From: Paenibacillus peoriae
GTDB taxonomy: Bacteria > Bacillota > Bacilli > Paenibacillales > Paenibacillaceae
Assembly (NCBI RefSeq): GCF_022531965.1
Contig: NZ_CP092831.1
Span: 5,613,001 to 5,677,000 of the forward strand
Direction of reading: 5' to 3'
Length of the DNA: 64,000 nucleotides
Shown: positions 53,067 through 62,557 of the stretch, one piece after another
Layout of the letters: every line of letters starts with the position of its first letter
Numbering within the stretch: position 1 is the first letter of the stretch
Notes under the pieces: model-generated
Seen by the model: only the letters and a program-made list of their open reading frames with translations
Told to the model about the DNA's origin: nothing
The model's database searches: none
Position numbers and translations under genes: made by a program

Positions 53067-55364
53067 GTGAAATCCATGCTGCGATTCAATGCGATACGTA
53101 CGGGCTATCTGCTGGGCATCTCACTGGTACTTGCCGCGATTATTTATTTTTTCGCCTCCAATTGGGGCGGACTGGATCGGACAGTCAAAATTGTACTGGC
53201 TGCTGCGCTTATTGTTCTGTTCTATGGCTTGTCTTTTGTATTTGCACGGATACGTGCTGTTCCCGGTCAACAAGCTTTTCTGTCAAATATGTTTTTGGTG
53301 GCTGGCTGTATAGCCTTTGGCGTTTCTGTGGCATTGCTCGGTCAAATTTACAATTCCCATGCGGACAGCTACGGGTTGTTTTTCATTTGGTCGGTGCCAG
53401 CTCTACTGCTTAGCTGGATTACTCGCTACAATCCTTTTTATATGCTGTCGTATGTACTAATTCACCTCGGTTTGTGGCTTTATTTTTACCCTACGATGCA
53501 AAGTGCATCTTATAGCGAGCTGGAATCGTTGTCCATTGCCGGAGTGTTCGCACTGGTCAATCTGTTGTTGTTCCTATTGGCGTTCCTTCATCGTATACAT
53601 TCTGCTCCACTACAATATATGAGCTTTACTGTTTTTCATATAGCGATGTTGGCGATGACCAACTCTTTTGCATTTGATGGGTATGGCCTGGTCATGAATA
53701 TACCGCATATCGCTGTGATTGCTTTAGGATTTTATATATTTATCAAGGTACGGCTGAATAAAACACTACTGACCTTGAATGCATTGGCGCTCTCAGCGTT
53801 TGCTGTCTTTAAATTTATAGAGCTAGCAGAGGCTTACTACTCATCTCTGTTTTTTGTTTTTGGTTTGATTTTTGTGGCGCTGCTGCTGACCGGTAACGTG
53901 TGGTTTTTCCGTTATTTGAATCGTTTGGGGAAAACACCGCCGGAAACAGGGGAGATATTCAATGGGGAAAACGGGGATATCGCGAAAACCGATGTGGAAA
54001 CAATCGTTCCCGAGGAACGTGGCAGTGAATGGATCAGCAAAACCGTATCCCGTGTAATCAAAGTGGTTGGGGTGCTGATCGGAAGTATATCTCTCATCGG
54101 ATTGATTATGATTAGCACGAATGTAAACCACACCGAATATGTACTGTTGGTTGTGTCGTTGCTACTTATGATTTTGATGATTGTCATACCGGAATCCAAG
54201 CTGGATTCAGTCATACGTTATACCCTGCTAACCATCAGCTATATTACAGGCTTGGCGGCCATTCTATGGTCAGATCAGTCGCTGCTTTCGGTATTATTTC
54301 TGATCGTTTCCATCGCTGGATGGTTTCGCTCCAAGGGGAAAAGGCAGTTGTTTTTTGCCTACACCTTTGTAAACCTGAATCTGGCGACCATTTTATTTCA
54401 GCAGTATCAGGAGTGGGATGGTTGGAACTGGACCTATAAGTTCATCATCTTCTCTCTTTTCATCGTCAATGCCGTGTTATATGGGGTAAGTTACTTTATA
54501 TCCAAGACGGAGTTAAAAGAACATCTGCGGAATAGCTCATTATTTTTCAGCTTGCTGTTCCTGTTTTGGGCGACGTTTTTCGAGGATGTCGTTCCACACT
54601 CTTATATGTTCATTAACATTTTTTATTTTGTTATCGTTACCGGGATGGTCTTTGCCTTTGCCCGTGTGAAACAAAAATCGGAGGCCATCATGGGCGTTGT
54701 CTTCTGGTTTATTTTTATCGGCTTCAAATACTATGATTTATTGTGGACGCTACTGTATAAATCTTTTACGCTGGCGTTACTGGGGATCATTGCGCTCGGA
54801 ATTACCTGGTGGGCGGATCGGCGAATGGCCCATAGCGGAAAAGCAGCATTCGATGCCGATCACCGCAGCTTTAGCTTTATGCGCTTAAGCCCGTTACTCA
54901 TTGCCATTGTCATCGTGCTACAGCTGGGGATCATCGGGTATCAGACGGTGAGAAGCGAAACCCTGCTCGCCACAGGGGCTTCCATTAAGCTCAAACTGGC
55001 TCCTATAGACCCGCGCTCCCTGCTACAAGGCGATTATGTGGCACTGAATTACGACATATCTACCCCTCCTTCCAAGACCCCTCTTCAGGAGGAAGAATGG
55101 AGCCGAGGCAAGGTCAAAGTCGTTCTCACACCAGATAACCAAGGAGTATACGTCGCAGACCGCCTCTATCAAGATGGCGAAAAACTTGCCAGTCATGAGG
55201 TCATTCTAAATGGACAGTGGTATGGTTCTCGTATTGTGTACGGTATTGAGAATTATTTCATCCCTGAGGGAACCGGACGTACTGTAGAACAGAACGCACA
55301 TTTTGCCCATATTCGGGTGAGCCGCAATGGAGACGCACTGCTGGAACGTTTGGCAGAAAACTGA
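53067..55364 (+). CDS. DUF2157/DUF4401-type membrane protein with C-terminal GDYXXLXY domain
   Basis: A 765-residue membrane protein with about 18 hydrophobic segments. The N-terminal part resembles DUF2157 (LAAIIYFFASNWGGLDR, LLGQIYNSHADSYGLFFIWS) and the middle DUF4401. The last ~160 residues form a GDYXXLXY domain with the naming motif LLQGDYVALNYDI. These modules are often separate genes, so this is a fused form. Function is unknown; an envelope role is assumed. GTG at 53067 is 3 nt from AAAGG and the ATG at 53076 is 12 nt away; either may be the start. Confidence 0.83.
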   Translation: MKSMLRFNAIRTGYLLGISLVLAAIIYFFASNWGGLDRTVKIVLAAALIVLFYGLSFVFARIRAVPGQQAFLSNMFLVAGCIAFGVSVALLGQIYNSHADSYGLFFIWSVPALLLSWITRYNPFYMLSYVLIHLGLWLYFYPTMQSASYSELESLSIAGVFALVNLLLFLLAFLHRIHSAPLQYMSFTVFHIAMLAMTNSFAFDGYGLVMNIPHIAVIALGFYIFIKVRLNKTLLTLNALALSAFAVFKFIELAEAYYSSLFFVFGLIFVALLLTGNVWFFRYLNRLGKTPPETGEIFNGENGDIAKTDVETIVPEERGSEWISKTVSRVIKVVGVLIGSISLIGLIMISTNVNHTEYVLLVVSLLLMILMIVIPESKLDSVIRYTLLTISYITGLAAILWSDQSLLSVLFLIVSIAGWFRSKGKRQLFFAYTFVNLNLATILFQQYQEWDGWNWTYKFIIFSLFIVNAVLYGVSYFISKTELKEHLRNSSLFFSLLFLFWATFFEDVVPHSYMFINIFYFVIVTGMVFAFARVKQKSEAIMGVVFWFIFIGFKYYDLLWTLLYKSFTLALLGIIALGITWWADRRMAHSGKAAFDADHRSFSFMRLSPLLIAIVIVLQLGIIGYQTVRSETLLATGASIKLKLAPIDPRSLLQGDYVALNYDISTPPSKTPLQEEEWSRGKVKVVLTPDNQGVYVADRLYQDGEKLASHEVILNGQWYGSRIVYGIENYFIPEGTGRTVEQNAHFAHIRVSRNGDALLERLAEN

Positions 55365-55388
55365 CCAGATCGGCGCAGATAGTTAACG

Positions 55389-55451
55389 AAGCAGGCTGAA
55401 CCAAGTTGCTCCATTACTGGAGCACAACTTGGTTCAGCCTGCTTGTTTTTT
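55389..55451 (+). terminator. Terminator after the GDYXXLXY gene
   Basis: A perfect 20-bp stem (arms 55389-55408 and 55425-55444, beginning AAGCAGGCTG) is followed by G and six T residues. Confidence 0.9.
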
Positions 55452-55518
55452 CGGACCATCGAGTTACCCTCTTATAGATAACCTTTATCCCTACACTACG
55501 CTTAACGCTTATCCCCGT

Positions 55519-56466
55519 TTATACATCTCTCGTCCATGAAGCTATTTCCTCAATATCCTGCGGCTGAGTCCGGCAACAACCACCAATCAGACGAGCTCCC
55601 GCTTCATACCATTGGCGGGCACTTTGTCCGAACGTCTCTGTACAAGTGCTACCGTGCCATGTCTTGGTGACCGGGTCATATTCCTCTCCCAGATTGGGAT
55701 ATACCACCACAGGCTTATCCGTGTGGCTGCGTATTTCGTGAATAAGCGATGGAACGAATTTCGGCAAAGTGCAATTGATTCCTACAGCAGCCACTTGCTC
55801 ATGCCCATTCAGCCACTCAGCACATGCAGCGGCAGACTCACCATTGCTGATATGCTGCCCATCCTTTGCGCTAAAGCTGATCCAGGCATACGTACCAGGG
55901 AATTCCTTCAGCAATCGGGCGATGGCCTTGGCTTCAACCAGACAGGGTATCGTTTCACAAGCTAAAATATCTGCACCCGCCTCAATCAGAGCTTTCATAC
56001 GCGGCCTGTGAAACTCCACAAGCTGTTCCTCGCTCAGCTTGTAATCGCCGCGATACTCTGATCCATCTGCCAAAAACGCCCCGTAAGGGCCGACGGAGGC
56101 CGCAACTAGCGGCTTGGGACGATGTCGCTGACTTGCAGTAGCCGTCACGTCAGCCCAAAACTCATCTCGTGCCTGCACAGCAATCCGCACCGATAATTGA
56201 ATCAGTTCCAGCGCCTCAGCTTCGCTTAAGCCTCGTTTAACATAGCCTTCAACGGTAGCCTGATAGCTCGCAGTAATCGCACAGTCTGCCCCAGCCTCAA
56301 AATAATCCCTATGTACACGCTTGATCGACTCCGGATGCTCATGGAGGATTTTAGCTGACCATAAGCTATCGTTCAGATCATGTCCATGACGCTCCAGCTC
56401 GGTCGCCATTGCGCCATCCAGCACGATCAGCTGAAATTCGTTCAGTATATGTTGTATCGGATTCAT
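55519..56466 (-). CDS. mmuM: Homocysteine S-methyltransferase
   Basis: A 315-residue zinc-dependent enzyme transferring methyl from S-methylmethionine (or SAM) to homocysteine, giving methionine. Family marks are VLDGAMATELERHG, ITASYQATVEGY, LACETIPCLVEA and the zinc cysteines in GINC (about 231) and GGCCRT (about 294-295). No SAM riboswitch or T-box was seen upstream and no MmuP-type permease is adjacent. TATAAT on the minus strand near 56530 may be its -10 box. Confidence 0.94.
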   Translation of the reverse strand: MNPIQHILNEFQLIVLDGAMATELERHGHDLNDSLWSAKILHEHPESIKRVHRDYFEAGADCAITASYQATVEGYVKRGLSEAEALELIQLSVRIAVQARDEFWADVTATASQRHRPKPLVAASVGPYGAFLADGSEYRGDYKLSEEQLVEFHRPRMKALIEAGADILACETIPCLVEAKAIARLLKEFPGTYAWISFSAKDGQHISNGESAAACAEWLNGHEQVAAVGINCTLPKFVPSLIHEIRSHTDKPVVVYPNLGEEYDPVTKTWHGSTCTETFGQSARQWYEAGARLIGGCCRTQPQDIEEIASWTRDV

Positions 56467-56805
56467 GCGGCCCCTCCTGCTCGTCTTTTCTATTTAACCC
56501 ACCAATCAAGTAGGGTTTAATGATTTACATTATAGCACGGATGTTGATGAGCATTCACAAAGCCAAGAAATAATCATTTTGTGAAGTGAAGACGCCCCCT
56601 CTCGTTTCATTTGCTATCTGATGTAACGTATAAATTTTTTAAATTAGTTTCATAAGTTAAATTAATTAGATATTGTTCTTTTTTTCACAAAGTCATTTTA
56701 CTATAAAGGTGCAAACCAACACTTTGGCCAAAAGATCATGGCATTGCATCGTCACATTCTGCATCGTCATATATGTGAAAAAAGGTACAAGAGAGGGTTT
56801 TATTT
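56467..56805. promoter_or_regulatory. Divergent control region of mmuM and the AEC carrier
   Basis: AT-rich stretch without a gene. A tandem direct repeat TGCATCGTCA occurs at 56745-56754 and 56760-56769, 15 bp apart. Inverted TTGTGAA (about 56579) and TTCACAA (about 56684) words and a T/A-rich run (56627-56680) could bind the CitB-type response regulator encoded nearby. Confidence 0.4.
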
Positions 56806-57861
56806 ATGTCTTTACTAGAAATGATTACCGCGACCTTAACAGATAACAAAATTGTCAGCTCTATCGCTTCCACCGTTTTTATTATTCTTCTTGGTTTCTT
56901 TTGCCGCAAAAAGGGGATTTTTAACGCAGCAGTAGGAAAGATGTTATCCAAGGTTGTTCTAACCGTCGCTCTACCAGCACTAGCCTTTAATTCTTTCATG
57001 CAGGATATTAATCCTACAATGTTAAAACAAGGAATGAATGTTTTAATATGGGGAGTTCTAATTTATATTATTCTCATCTTTATTTCTAAACCGTTCTTCC
57101 TCAGCTACAACAAGGATAAACAGGATGTTTTGCGGGTGTTAACCATTTTCGGTTCTACTACTTTCTTCGGAATTCCAATTGTAGGAGCCATTTATGGTCC
57201 TACCGGAGTGATGTACAGTTCCATTTTTAATATAGGGTACCGCATTTTCTTATACTCCTACGGCTATATCAAAATGAGCGGCTTAAAAATGGAGCTTAAA
57301 AATCTCAAAACCATGTTTTTAAATCCCATCGTTATCGCCACGTTTCTAGGCCTGTTTGTTTGGTTATTTCAAGGTTATTTGCCACAGATGAGTGTAGCTA
57401 CAGAGGATGGGGCCATTCAGCAGTTCGCCTTTCTAAGAATTGATCAAACCGCTGTCTGGCTGTTCAAGCCCATGACCTACCTTGCTGGACTAGCTTCTCC
57501 GTTAGCCTGGTTATCGATTGGCTCGACATTAGGGGAGATCAGCTTCAAGACGGCAGCTACGGATAAGACCTCTTGGTATTACAGCATCGTTAAGGTTTGG
57601 CTTGTACCTATTGTTAACATCGTCTTGCTGGCTTTGTTGACTGTATCTCATATTCTGTCAGTCGATTCGGTCGCTTTAGCTACTATTGTCATCATGATGG
57701 CTACTCCTACAGCTACCGTAGCCGCAGCCTATGCCATCAGTTTTGATAAGGAAGCCATATTGACCTCCAATGCATCGCTTCTATCAACTATTACTTCTGT
57801 CGTCATGATTCCAGTGTGGATCGTTACGCTCAATGTCATTGATAAAATTGGAATTTTCTAA
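56806..57861 (+). CDS. AEC-family carboxylate carrier (malate permease-like)
   Basis: A 351-residue membrane protein of the auxin efflux carrier family with about ten spans in two inverted halves (GFFCRKKGIFNAAVGKMLSK, LTVALPALAFNSFM, and late MATPTATVAAAYAISFDKE). Bacterial members transport malate or other organic acids. It is followed 17 bp later by a D-2-hydroxyacid dehydrogenase gene and faces a CitA/DcuS-type two-component system, so it is likely induced by and carries a 2-hydroxy or C4 acid such as malate or lactate. GAGAGGG precedes the ATG. Confidence 0.88.
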   Translation: MSLLEMITATLTDNKIVSSIASTVFIILLGFFCRKKGIFNAAVGKMLSKVVLTVALPALAFNSFMQDINPTMLKQGMNVLIWGVLIYIILIFISKPFFLSYNKDKQDVLRVLTIFGSTTFFGIPIVGAIYGPTGVMYSSIFNIGYRIFLYSYGYIKMSGLKMELKNLKTMFLNPIVIATFLGLFVWLFQGYLPQMSVATEDGAIQQFAFLRIDQTAVWLFKPMTYLAGLASPLAWLSIGSTLGEISFKTAATDKTSWYYSIVKVWLVPIVNIVLLALLTVSHILSVDSVALATIVIMMATPTATVAAAYAISFDKEAILTSNASLLSTITSVVMIPVWIVTLNVIDKIGIF

Positions 57862-57878
57862 ATCAGGGGGAAAACAAC

Positions 57879-58898
57879 ATGTTAAAAATCATTTGCTATG
57901 GTGTCCGTTCTTATGAGAAACCCTATTTCCAGGATCTCAATAAATATAACTTCCAACTAACGCTGGTAGAAGAGTTGTTAACCACCAGCAATGCAGAATT
58001 GGCACAGCATCACGATGCCGTTTTGCTAAGAGGAAACTGTGCTGCCAATCGGGAAAATATCACAAAATTCAATGAATACGGCATTCGATATGTTTTCACC
58101 AGAACAGTCGGAATCAACCACATTGATTTGGATGCCTGCAGCGAATTCGGAATGAAGGTGGCACGCGTGCCATCCTACTCTCCGAATGCCATCGCCGAGC
58201 TCTCCTTAACTTTGGCTATGATGCTGTTCCGCCACACCGCTTATATGACTACCAAAAGCTCTTTCAAAAATTTTATTGTGGATGAGCATACATTCAGCAA
58301 AGAGATCCATAACTGTAAAGTTGGGATTATCGGGGTTGGACGCATTGGTCTGACAGAGGCTAAATTGTTTAAAGGATTAGGAGCTTCTGTTATCGGCTTT
58401 GATGTATACCAATCCGACGCAGCCAAGGAAGTCATTCCATTCACAACCTTGGATGAGCTACTGGCAGAGAGCGATGTTGTTAGTGTGCATGTTCCTTATC
58501 TGCCGGGACAGAACGACCAAATGATTAATGCTGGCTTTTTAGCAAAAATGAAAAAGGGATCTATCCTCATCAATACCTCACGTGGAGAATTACAAGATAA
58601 TCAAGCCATTCTAGACGCTTTACTCAGTAATCATTTGGAGGGATTTGGGACAGATGTCTTCCCTAAAGAGGAAGAACTATTTTTCAAAGCGTTTGAACCA
58701 TGGCAAATGCTCCCGGACCCAACGATCCAGAAGCTTGTGGAGCTGTATCCAAGAGTTTTGGTAACGCCTCATGCTGGCTCGAATACCGTTACGGCGTTAT
58801 CCAACATGATTGAAACTAGCTACGACAACTTCCATGATATCGTTACAACTCATTCTTCGGATAACCTGGTCCCACTTCCTGTCCTCTCTATGAAATAA
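57879..58898 (+). CDS. D-2-hydroxyacid dehydrogenase (D-lactate dehydrogenase-like)
   Basis: A 339-residue NAD-dependent enzyme. The Rossmann motif is VGIIGVGRIG, the catalytic Arg lies in LINTSRGELQD, and the catalytic His in VTPHAGSNT. RTVGINHIDL and the general layout are like D-lactate dehydrogenase and VanH rather than 3-phosphoglycerate dehydrogenase. It reduces a 2-keto acid or oxidises the D-hydroxy acid. GGGGGAAAACA precedes the ATG. It is co-transcribed with the AEC carrier, which may move its substrate. Confidence 0.9.
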   Translation: MLKIICYGVRSYEKPYFQDLNKYNFQLTLVEELLTTSNAELAQHHDAVLLRGNCAANRENITKFNEYGIRYVFTRTVGINHIDLDACSEFGMKVARVPSYSPNAIAELSLTLAMMLFRHTAYMTTKSSFKNFIVDEHTFSKEIHNCKVGIIGVGRIGLTEAKLFKGLGASVIGFDVYQSDAAKEVIPFTTLDELLAESDVVSVHVPYLPGQNDQMINAGFLAKMKKGSILINTSRGELQDNQAILDALLSNHLEGFGTDVFPKEEELFFKAFEPWQMLPDPTIQKLVELYPRVLVTPHAGSNTVTALSNMIETSYDNFHDIVTTHSSDNLVPLPVLSMK

Positions 58899-58924
58899 TT
58901 AGGAAGCTCGGTACTCTTGTTGAA

Positions 58925-58975
58925 CAAAAAAAGAACCGCTATTTCCAGATTACAATGGAAATGGCGGTTCTTTTA
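58925..58975. terminator. Shared terminator of dehydrogenase and response-regulator genes
   Basis: AAGAACCGC-ATTTCCA pairs with TGGAAAT-GGCGGTTCTT. An A-run precedes and a T-run follows, so it works for both convergent transcripts. Confidence 0.85.
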
Positions 58976-59687
58976 TATCAGGATTCAACTGATAGAGCAT
59001 TAGCGGTCTGCCAACCTTGTGGTATTCTATCGATTCAACGAGAAATCCATCGTCCACCAGGAACTGAATATATTTTTTGACCGTGATACGGGACAAGTCC
59101 ACTTCTCTAGCTAACGTTTCAACTGAGAAGGGTCCGTCCAGCTCTTGAATACTCTTCAGTATTGTGGTCATGGTCAGTTTGGACAAATTTTTAGACAGGT
59201 TTTTCGATACATTATGCGGTGGATGTTCAACAGGTTTTTTCTTTTCCACACCCGTATGCTCTTCTTTATTAAAATAATGGTCAATAACAGCTTGATTAAT
59301 TCCGTTCCCTTCCTCCATCACTGTGGCCAGACGCTGGATTTTCTCAACAGCCAGTCTAAAGCGTTCGAATGTAAAGGGTTTAATTAAATAGTCTGCAACA
59401 CCATAAAAAACAGCTTCCTTCACCGTCTGAATATCTTTTGCAGCCGTAATTAAAATAACTGAAGCATGATATTGATGCTCCTGCATATGAGATAATAAAG
59501 TTAATCCGCTTTTTCCAGGTAAATAAACGTCCAGTAATACCAGATCCGGTGACCATTTTTGAAGACAGTCCTGTGCTTTCTTGACGGTATCTGCCTTACA
59601 TACAACATCCAAATTGTCCATGCGCTCGATAAACTGTTGATTGAGCTCAGCAACCATCGGATCATCCTCAACAATTAGAACTTTCAT
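58950..59687 (-). CDS. CitB/DcuR-family response regulator
   Basis: A 245-residue regulator. The receiver domain (about 1-120) has the acidic pair in VLIVEDDPMV and the phospho-acceptor Asp in PDLVLLDVYLPGKSG, then Lys in YLIKPF. The C-terminal winged helix includes FSVETLAREVDLSRITVKKYIQFL. It overlaps the sensor gene by 4 bp. Members of this family activate transporters for citrate, malate or fumarate. The convergent AEC carrier operon is the natural target. Its 3' end runs into the shared terminator. Confidence 0.92.
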   Translation of the reverse strand: MKVLIVEDDPMVAELNQQFIERMDNLDVVCKADTVKKAQDCLQKWSPDLVLLDVYLPGKSGLTLLSHMQEHQYHASVILITAAKDIQTVKEAVFYGVADYLIKPFTFERFRLAVEKIQRLATVMEEGNGINQAVIDHYFNKEEHTGVEKKKPVEHPPHNVSKNLSKNLSKLTMTTILKSIQELDGPFSVETLAREVDLSRITVKKYIQFLVDDGFLVESIEYHKVGRPLMLYQLNPDIKEPPFPL

Positions 59688-61336
59688 TCATTTGTCACCT
59701 CCAATGTACAGGGCAACTCTACATATATACTTGTTCCCAGACCCGGTTGGCTATCAAGCTCAATGATTCCTTGATGATTTTCCACCATGGTTTTAACCAG
59801 ATTCAAGCCGTAGCCTCTGTCTTCTCCTTTGGTTGAAAAACCATGCTCGAATATTCTCTTTTGCATCTCAAAATCAATCCCCAGCCCATTATCTTTCACT
59901 TCCAAAATGAATACATTTCCCTCACTCTCATAGTTCAATTTCAGTTCAATTTTGCCGGGTTCTTTTTTTTGTAAGATGGAATCTATGGCGTTGTCAAAAA
60001 AATTGCCCAGGATGTGTATGACATCATGAACGATATCCTGCATCTCCACATTAGAGACATCCGAGCTTTCTGCAAGAAGAACCGAAATATTCTGTTCGCG
60101 TGCTTCGTTGATTTTACCCATAATAAAACCTGCTAATGCCGGAACTTTAATTCTCTCAGTCAGAAAGCCTACCTCATCTTGATACCGGTGATTTAGCTGC
60201 TGAATATATTGACTGACCTCCGCATATTTCCTCATCTCAATCAACCCGGATATTACGTGCATTTTGTTCATAAATTCATGGGTCTGTCCGCGAAGGGAGT
60301 TAATATAATATTTTGTACCACTTAACTGGTTGCTGAGATGGATCATCTCGGATTGGTCGCGCAGCGTTGCAACTGCCCCAAAAAACTCATTTTCAATATA
60401 TATAGGGGTTACTGTCGCAATGACCTCTATACCATTCACATAAAATGAGCGATCCTTGATTTTCCTTTTATCATCGAACACTCTCTTGAAAAGCACGTTA
60501 TAAAAGTTGGTATCTAGCTGCTCGCCAATCGGGGCCTTCATTTCTTGGTTTGCCAGTTGATACTTGGCCTGAGCTTCTTTGTTCATAAGCATAATTTTCT
60601 TGTCAGCCGAAATGGCTATAATTCCTTCAGCGACCTCATTTACAATAATTTCTTTTTCGCGCAATCGTGTTGCTATCTCTTGCGGCTCAAGCCCAAATAA
60701 AATGGTTTTGATTTTCTGAGCCAGAATGATCGCGCCCAGAACTCCACTAAAGAGCCCCAGCATCAGCCCCCCAAAAATGGTATACTGCGCCTGCATCAAA
60801 TCATGATTTAGGGTTCTCATGGTCAGCCCTACACATACAATGCCAATGACCTCATGCTGTTGATTAAATATCGGCGTAAAATATCGGTAACCTTTGCCCA
60901 AAATACCTATATTCTCAGAAAAATGTCCCTGACCCGATAGCGCTCTTCTGGCATCATTCAAATCAGAGAACGGTTTGCCAACCATCGTTGCATTCGGATG
61001 AGATAGCCGAATTAAATCGTGGTTCAGAATGACAACAAAATCCACATTAACGTTATGCATGACTCCAAGCGAGTAGTCTTGAATCTGCTTCACAGGAATT
61101 CCCTGCTCGACATTACGAATAACATCGTTGTCACTGGCAACCATCTTGGCAACACCCGAAAGTTTTTCCTTCGTATTATCAAAATGCTTGTTAATCACAA
61201 AATTACGAATGAGAAGCAAGGATATAATTAAGGAAATAATGATAACTAAAACAACCAAAATAATAATCATGAATTGTAGCGAAACTTTGAATTGTCGTCT
61301 CGGTTTCGATTTACTTTTTGACCGCAACCCCATCAC
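59684..61336 (-). CDS. CitA/DcuS-family sensor histidine kinase
   Basis: A 550-residue membrane kinase. Span 1 is about 22-47, followed by an outside PDC/Cache-type sensor (about 48-185) with the family pattern RLSHPNATMVGKPF and GYRYFTPIFNQQHEVIGIVCVG. Span 2 is about 190-210, then a cytoplasmic PAS (about 225-330), the His-box GQTHEFMNKMHVISGLIEM and the ATPase blocks LGNFFDNAIDS and DNGLGI. It senses an external carboxylate. The ligand may be malate or citrate; this is not decided by sequence. Confidence 0.92.
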   Translation of the reverse strand: MMGLRSKSKSKPRRQFKVSLQFMIIILVVLVIIISLIISLLLIRNFVINKHFDNTKEKLSGVAKMVASDNDVIRNVEQGIPVKQIQDYSLGVMHNVNVDFVVILNHDLIRLSHPNATMVGKPFSDLNDARRALSGQGHFSENIGILGKGYRYFTPIFNQQHEVIGIVCVGLTMRTLNHDLMQAQYTIFGGLMLGLFSGVLGAIILAQKIKTILFGLEPQEIATRLREKEIIVNEVAEGIIAISADKKIMLMNKEAQAKYQLANQEMKAPIGEQLDTNFYNVLFKRVFDDKRKIKDRSFYVNGIEVIATVTPIYIENEFFGAVATLRDQSEMIHLSNQLSGTKYYINSLRGQTHEFMNKMHVISGLIEMRKYAEVSQYIQQLNHRYQDEVGFLTERIKVPALAGFIMGKINEAREQNISVLLAESSDVSNVEMQDIVHDVIHILGNFFDNAIDSILQKKEPGKIELKLNYESEGNVFILEVKDNGLGIDFEMQKRIFEHGFSTKGEDRGYGLNLVKTMVENHQGIIELDSQPGLGTSIYVELPCTLEVTNE

Positions 61337-61521
61337 CTAGCTTTTTTGTTAAGCTCTCCATTAGGAATAAGAGCCTATTTCTTTCCCTATAATCCCTTGT
61401 TATTCGACATCGTTTGACAATTTCCTTCTTATTTCGCAAACCATTCATCGGCTGGAAAGGCAAATTTCGTTCATCTTGAGCAAATGCGATATTAACACCT
61501 AGTTGAAGCTTGGCTACTTCA

Positions 61522-61563
61522 GTAAAATAAATAAAACCGACTTGTCTTTAAAAGACAAGCCGG
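61522..61563 (-). terminator. Terminator after pyrD
   Basis: CCGACTTGTCTTT (61537-61549) and AAAGACAAGCCGG (61551-61563) pair with one mismatch. On the minus strand a T-rich tract (TTTTATTTATTTTA) follows. Confidence 0.8.
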
Positions 61564-61572
61564 CTTTATATC

Positions 61573-61590
61573 AGGATTTTGCAAAATCCT
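61573..61590. repeat. Dispersed palindrome, copy 3
   Basis: AGGATTTTGCAAAATCCT is a perfect 18-bp palindrome, between the pyrD stop and its terminator. Confidence 0.65.
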
Positions 61591-61624
61591 CATATGAATT
61601 AGTGTATGCAAAATGGTTCCAAAT

Positions 61625-62557
61625 TCACAAAATTCCCCGTATCTCATCCAATGACTGCACCTTTTCCCGCTGCATCCATTGTTCAAGGCCATGTACCAGC
61701 TCGGCCCCTGCATGTAAATGGACAAAATTGTACGTTCCTACCTGAATGGCAGCGGCCCCTGCCATGGTGAATTCAATAATATCTTCCACTGAGCTAATCC
61801 CGCCCATCCCGATCACCGGAATCGACACCGCCTGTGCCACCTGGTGAACCATACGCAAAGCAATCGGCTTAATTGCCGGGCCGGAAAGACCCGCATACGT
61901 ATTGGCAAAAACACTACGACGCCGACGTATATCAATTTTCATCGCAGAAAATGTATTGATCAACGAAACTCCGTCTGCGCCTTCTTCCTCGCACATAACC
62001 GCCATCTGCGTGATATTCTCTGCGTTGGGAGACAGCTTGACAACCAACGGAAGTGCCGTCACATTGCGCACCTGACGCACAACCTCCCGCGCTACCTCCG
62101 TCTGGATACCAAATTGCATTCCACCCTGCTTCACGTTGGGACATGAAATGTTCAATTCCAGCATATCAACGCCTCTGCGGTTCATCGTGCGACGCTTTTG
62201 TGCATTTTCCGTAATCATCGCTACGGCCTGAACATATTCCTCCAGATTGGAACCGCCCACGTTGGCAATAACAGCCGTGTTCCAGTGAGTCATGTCATCC
62301 AGTTCATCCTTCAAAAAGGCGGCAACACCCGGATTCTCCAGCCCCACACTATTGAGCATGCCGGATGCTGTCTCATGTATTCGTGATCCCGTATTACCAG
62401 CCTTCGGATGCAGGGTTAGTCCCTTGCCGACGATGCCGCCCAATAATTCAGGAGAATAAAATTCCGCATACTCTCGTCCGAATCCAAACGTACCGGAAGC
62501 CATGATGATCGGGTTCTTGAACGGTACACCCGCAATATTACACGCCATGGAGATCAT
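61625..62557 (-). CDS. pyrD: Dihydroorotate dehydrogenase, class 1B catalytic subunit
   Basis: The ATG at 62557 is chosen: GGAGGAGGTGGAGTTCG precedes it and the family N-terminus ([23 protein letters not shown]) follows. The 310-residue FMN enzyme oxidises dihydroorotate to orotate. The catalytic Cys lies in [21 protein letters not shown] and [15 protein letters not shown] bind FMN. It overlaps pyrK by 20 bp and acts as a PyrD-PyrK complex passing electrons to NAD+. No other pyr genes or PyrR attenuator are present here. Confidence 0.94.
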   Translation of the reverse strand: MISMACNIAGVPFKNPIIMASGTFGFGREYAEFYSPELLGGIVGKGLTLHPKAGNTGSRIHETASGMLNSVGLENPGVAAFLKDELDDMTHWNTAVIANVGGSNLEEYVQAVAMITENAQKRRTMNRRGVDMLELNISCPNVKQGGMQFGIQTEVAREVVRQVRNVTALPLVVKLSPNAENITQMAVMCEEEGADGVSLINTFSAMKIDIRRRRSVFANTYAGLSGPAIKPIALRMVHQVAQAVSIPVIGMGGISSVEDIIEFTMAGAAAIQVGTYNFVHLHAGAELVHGLEQWMQREKVQSLDEIRGIL

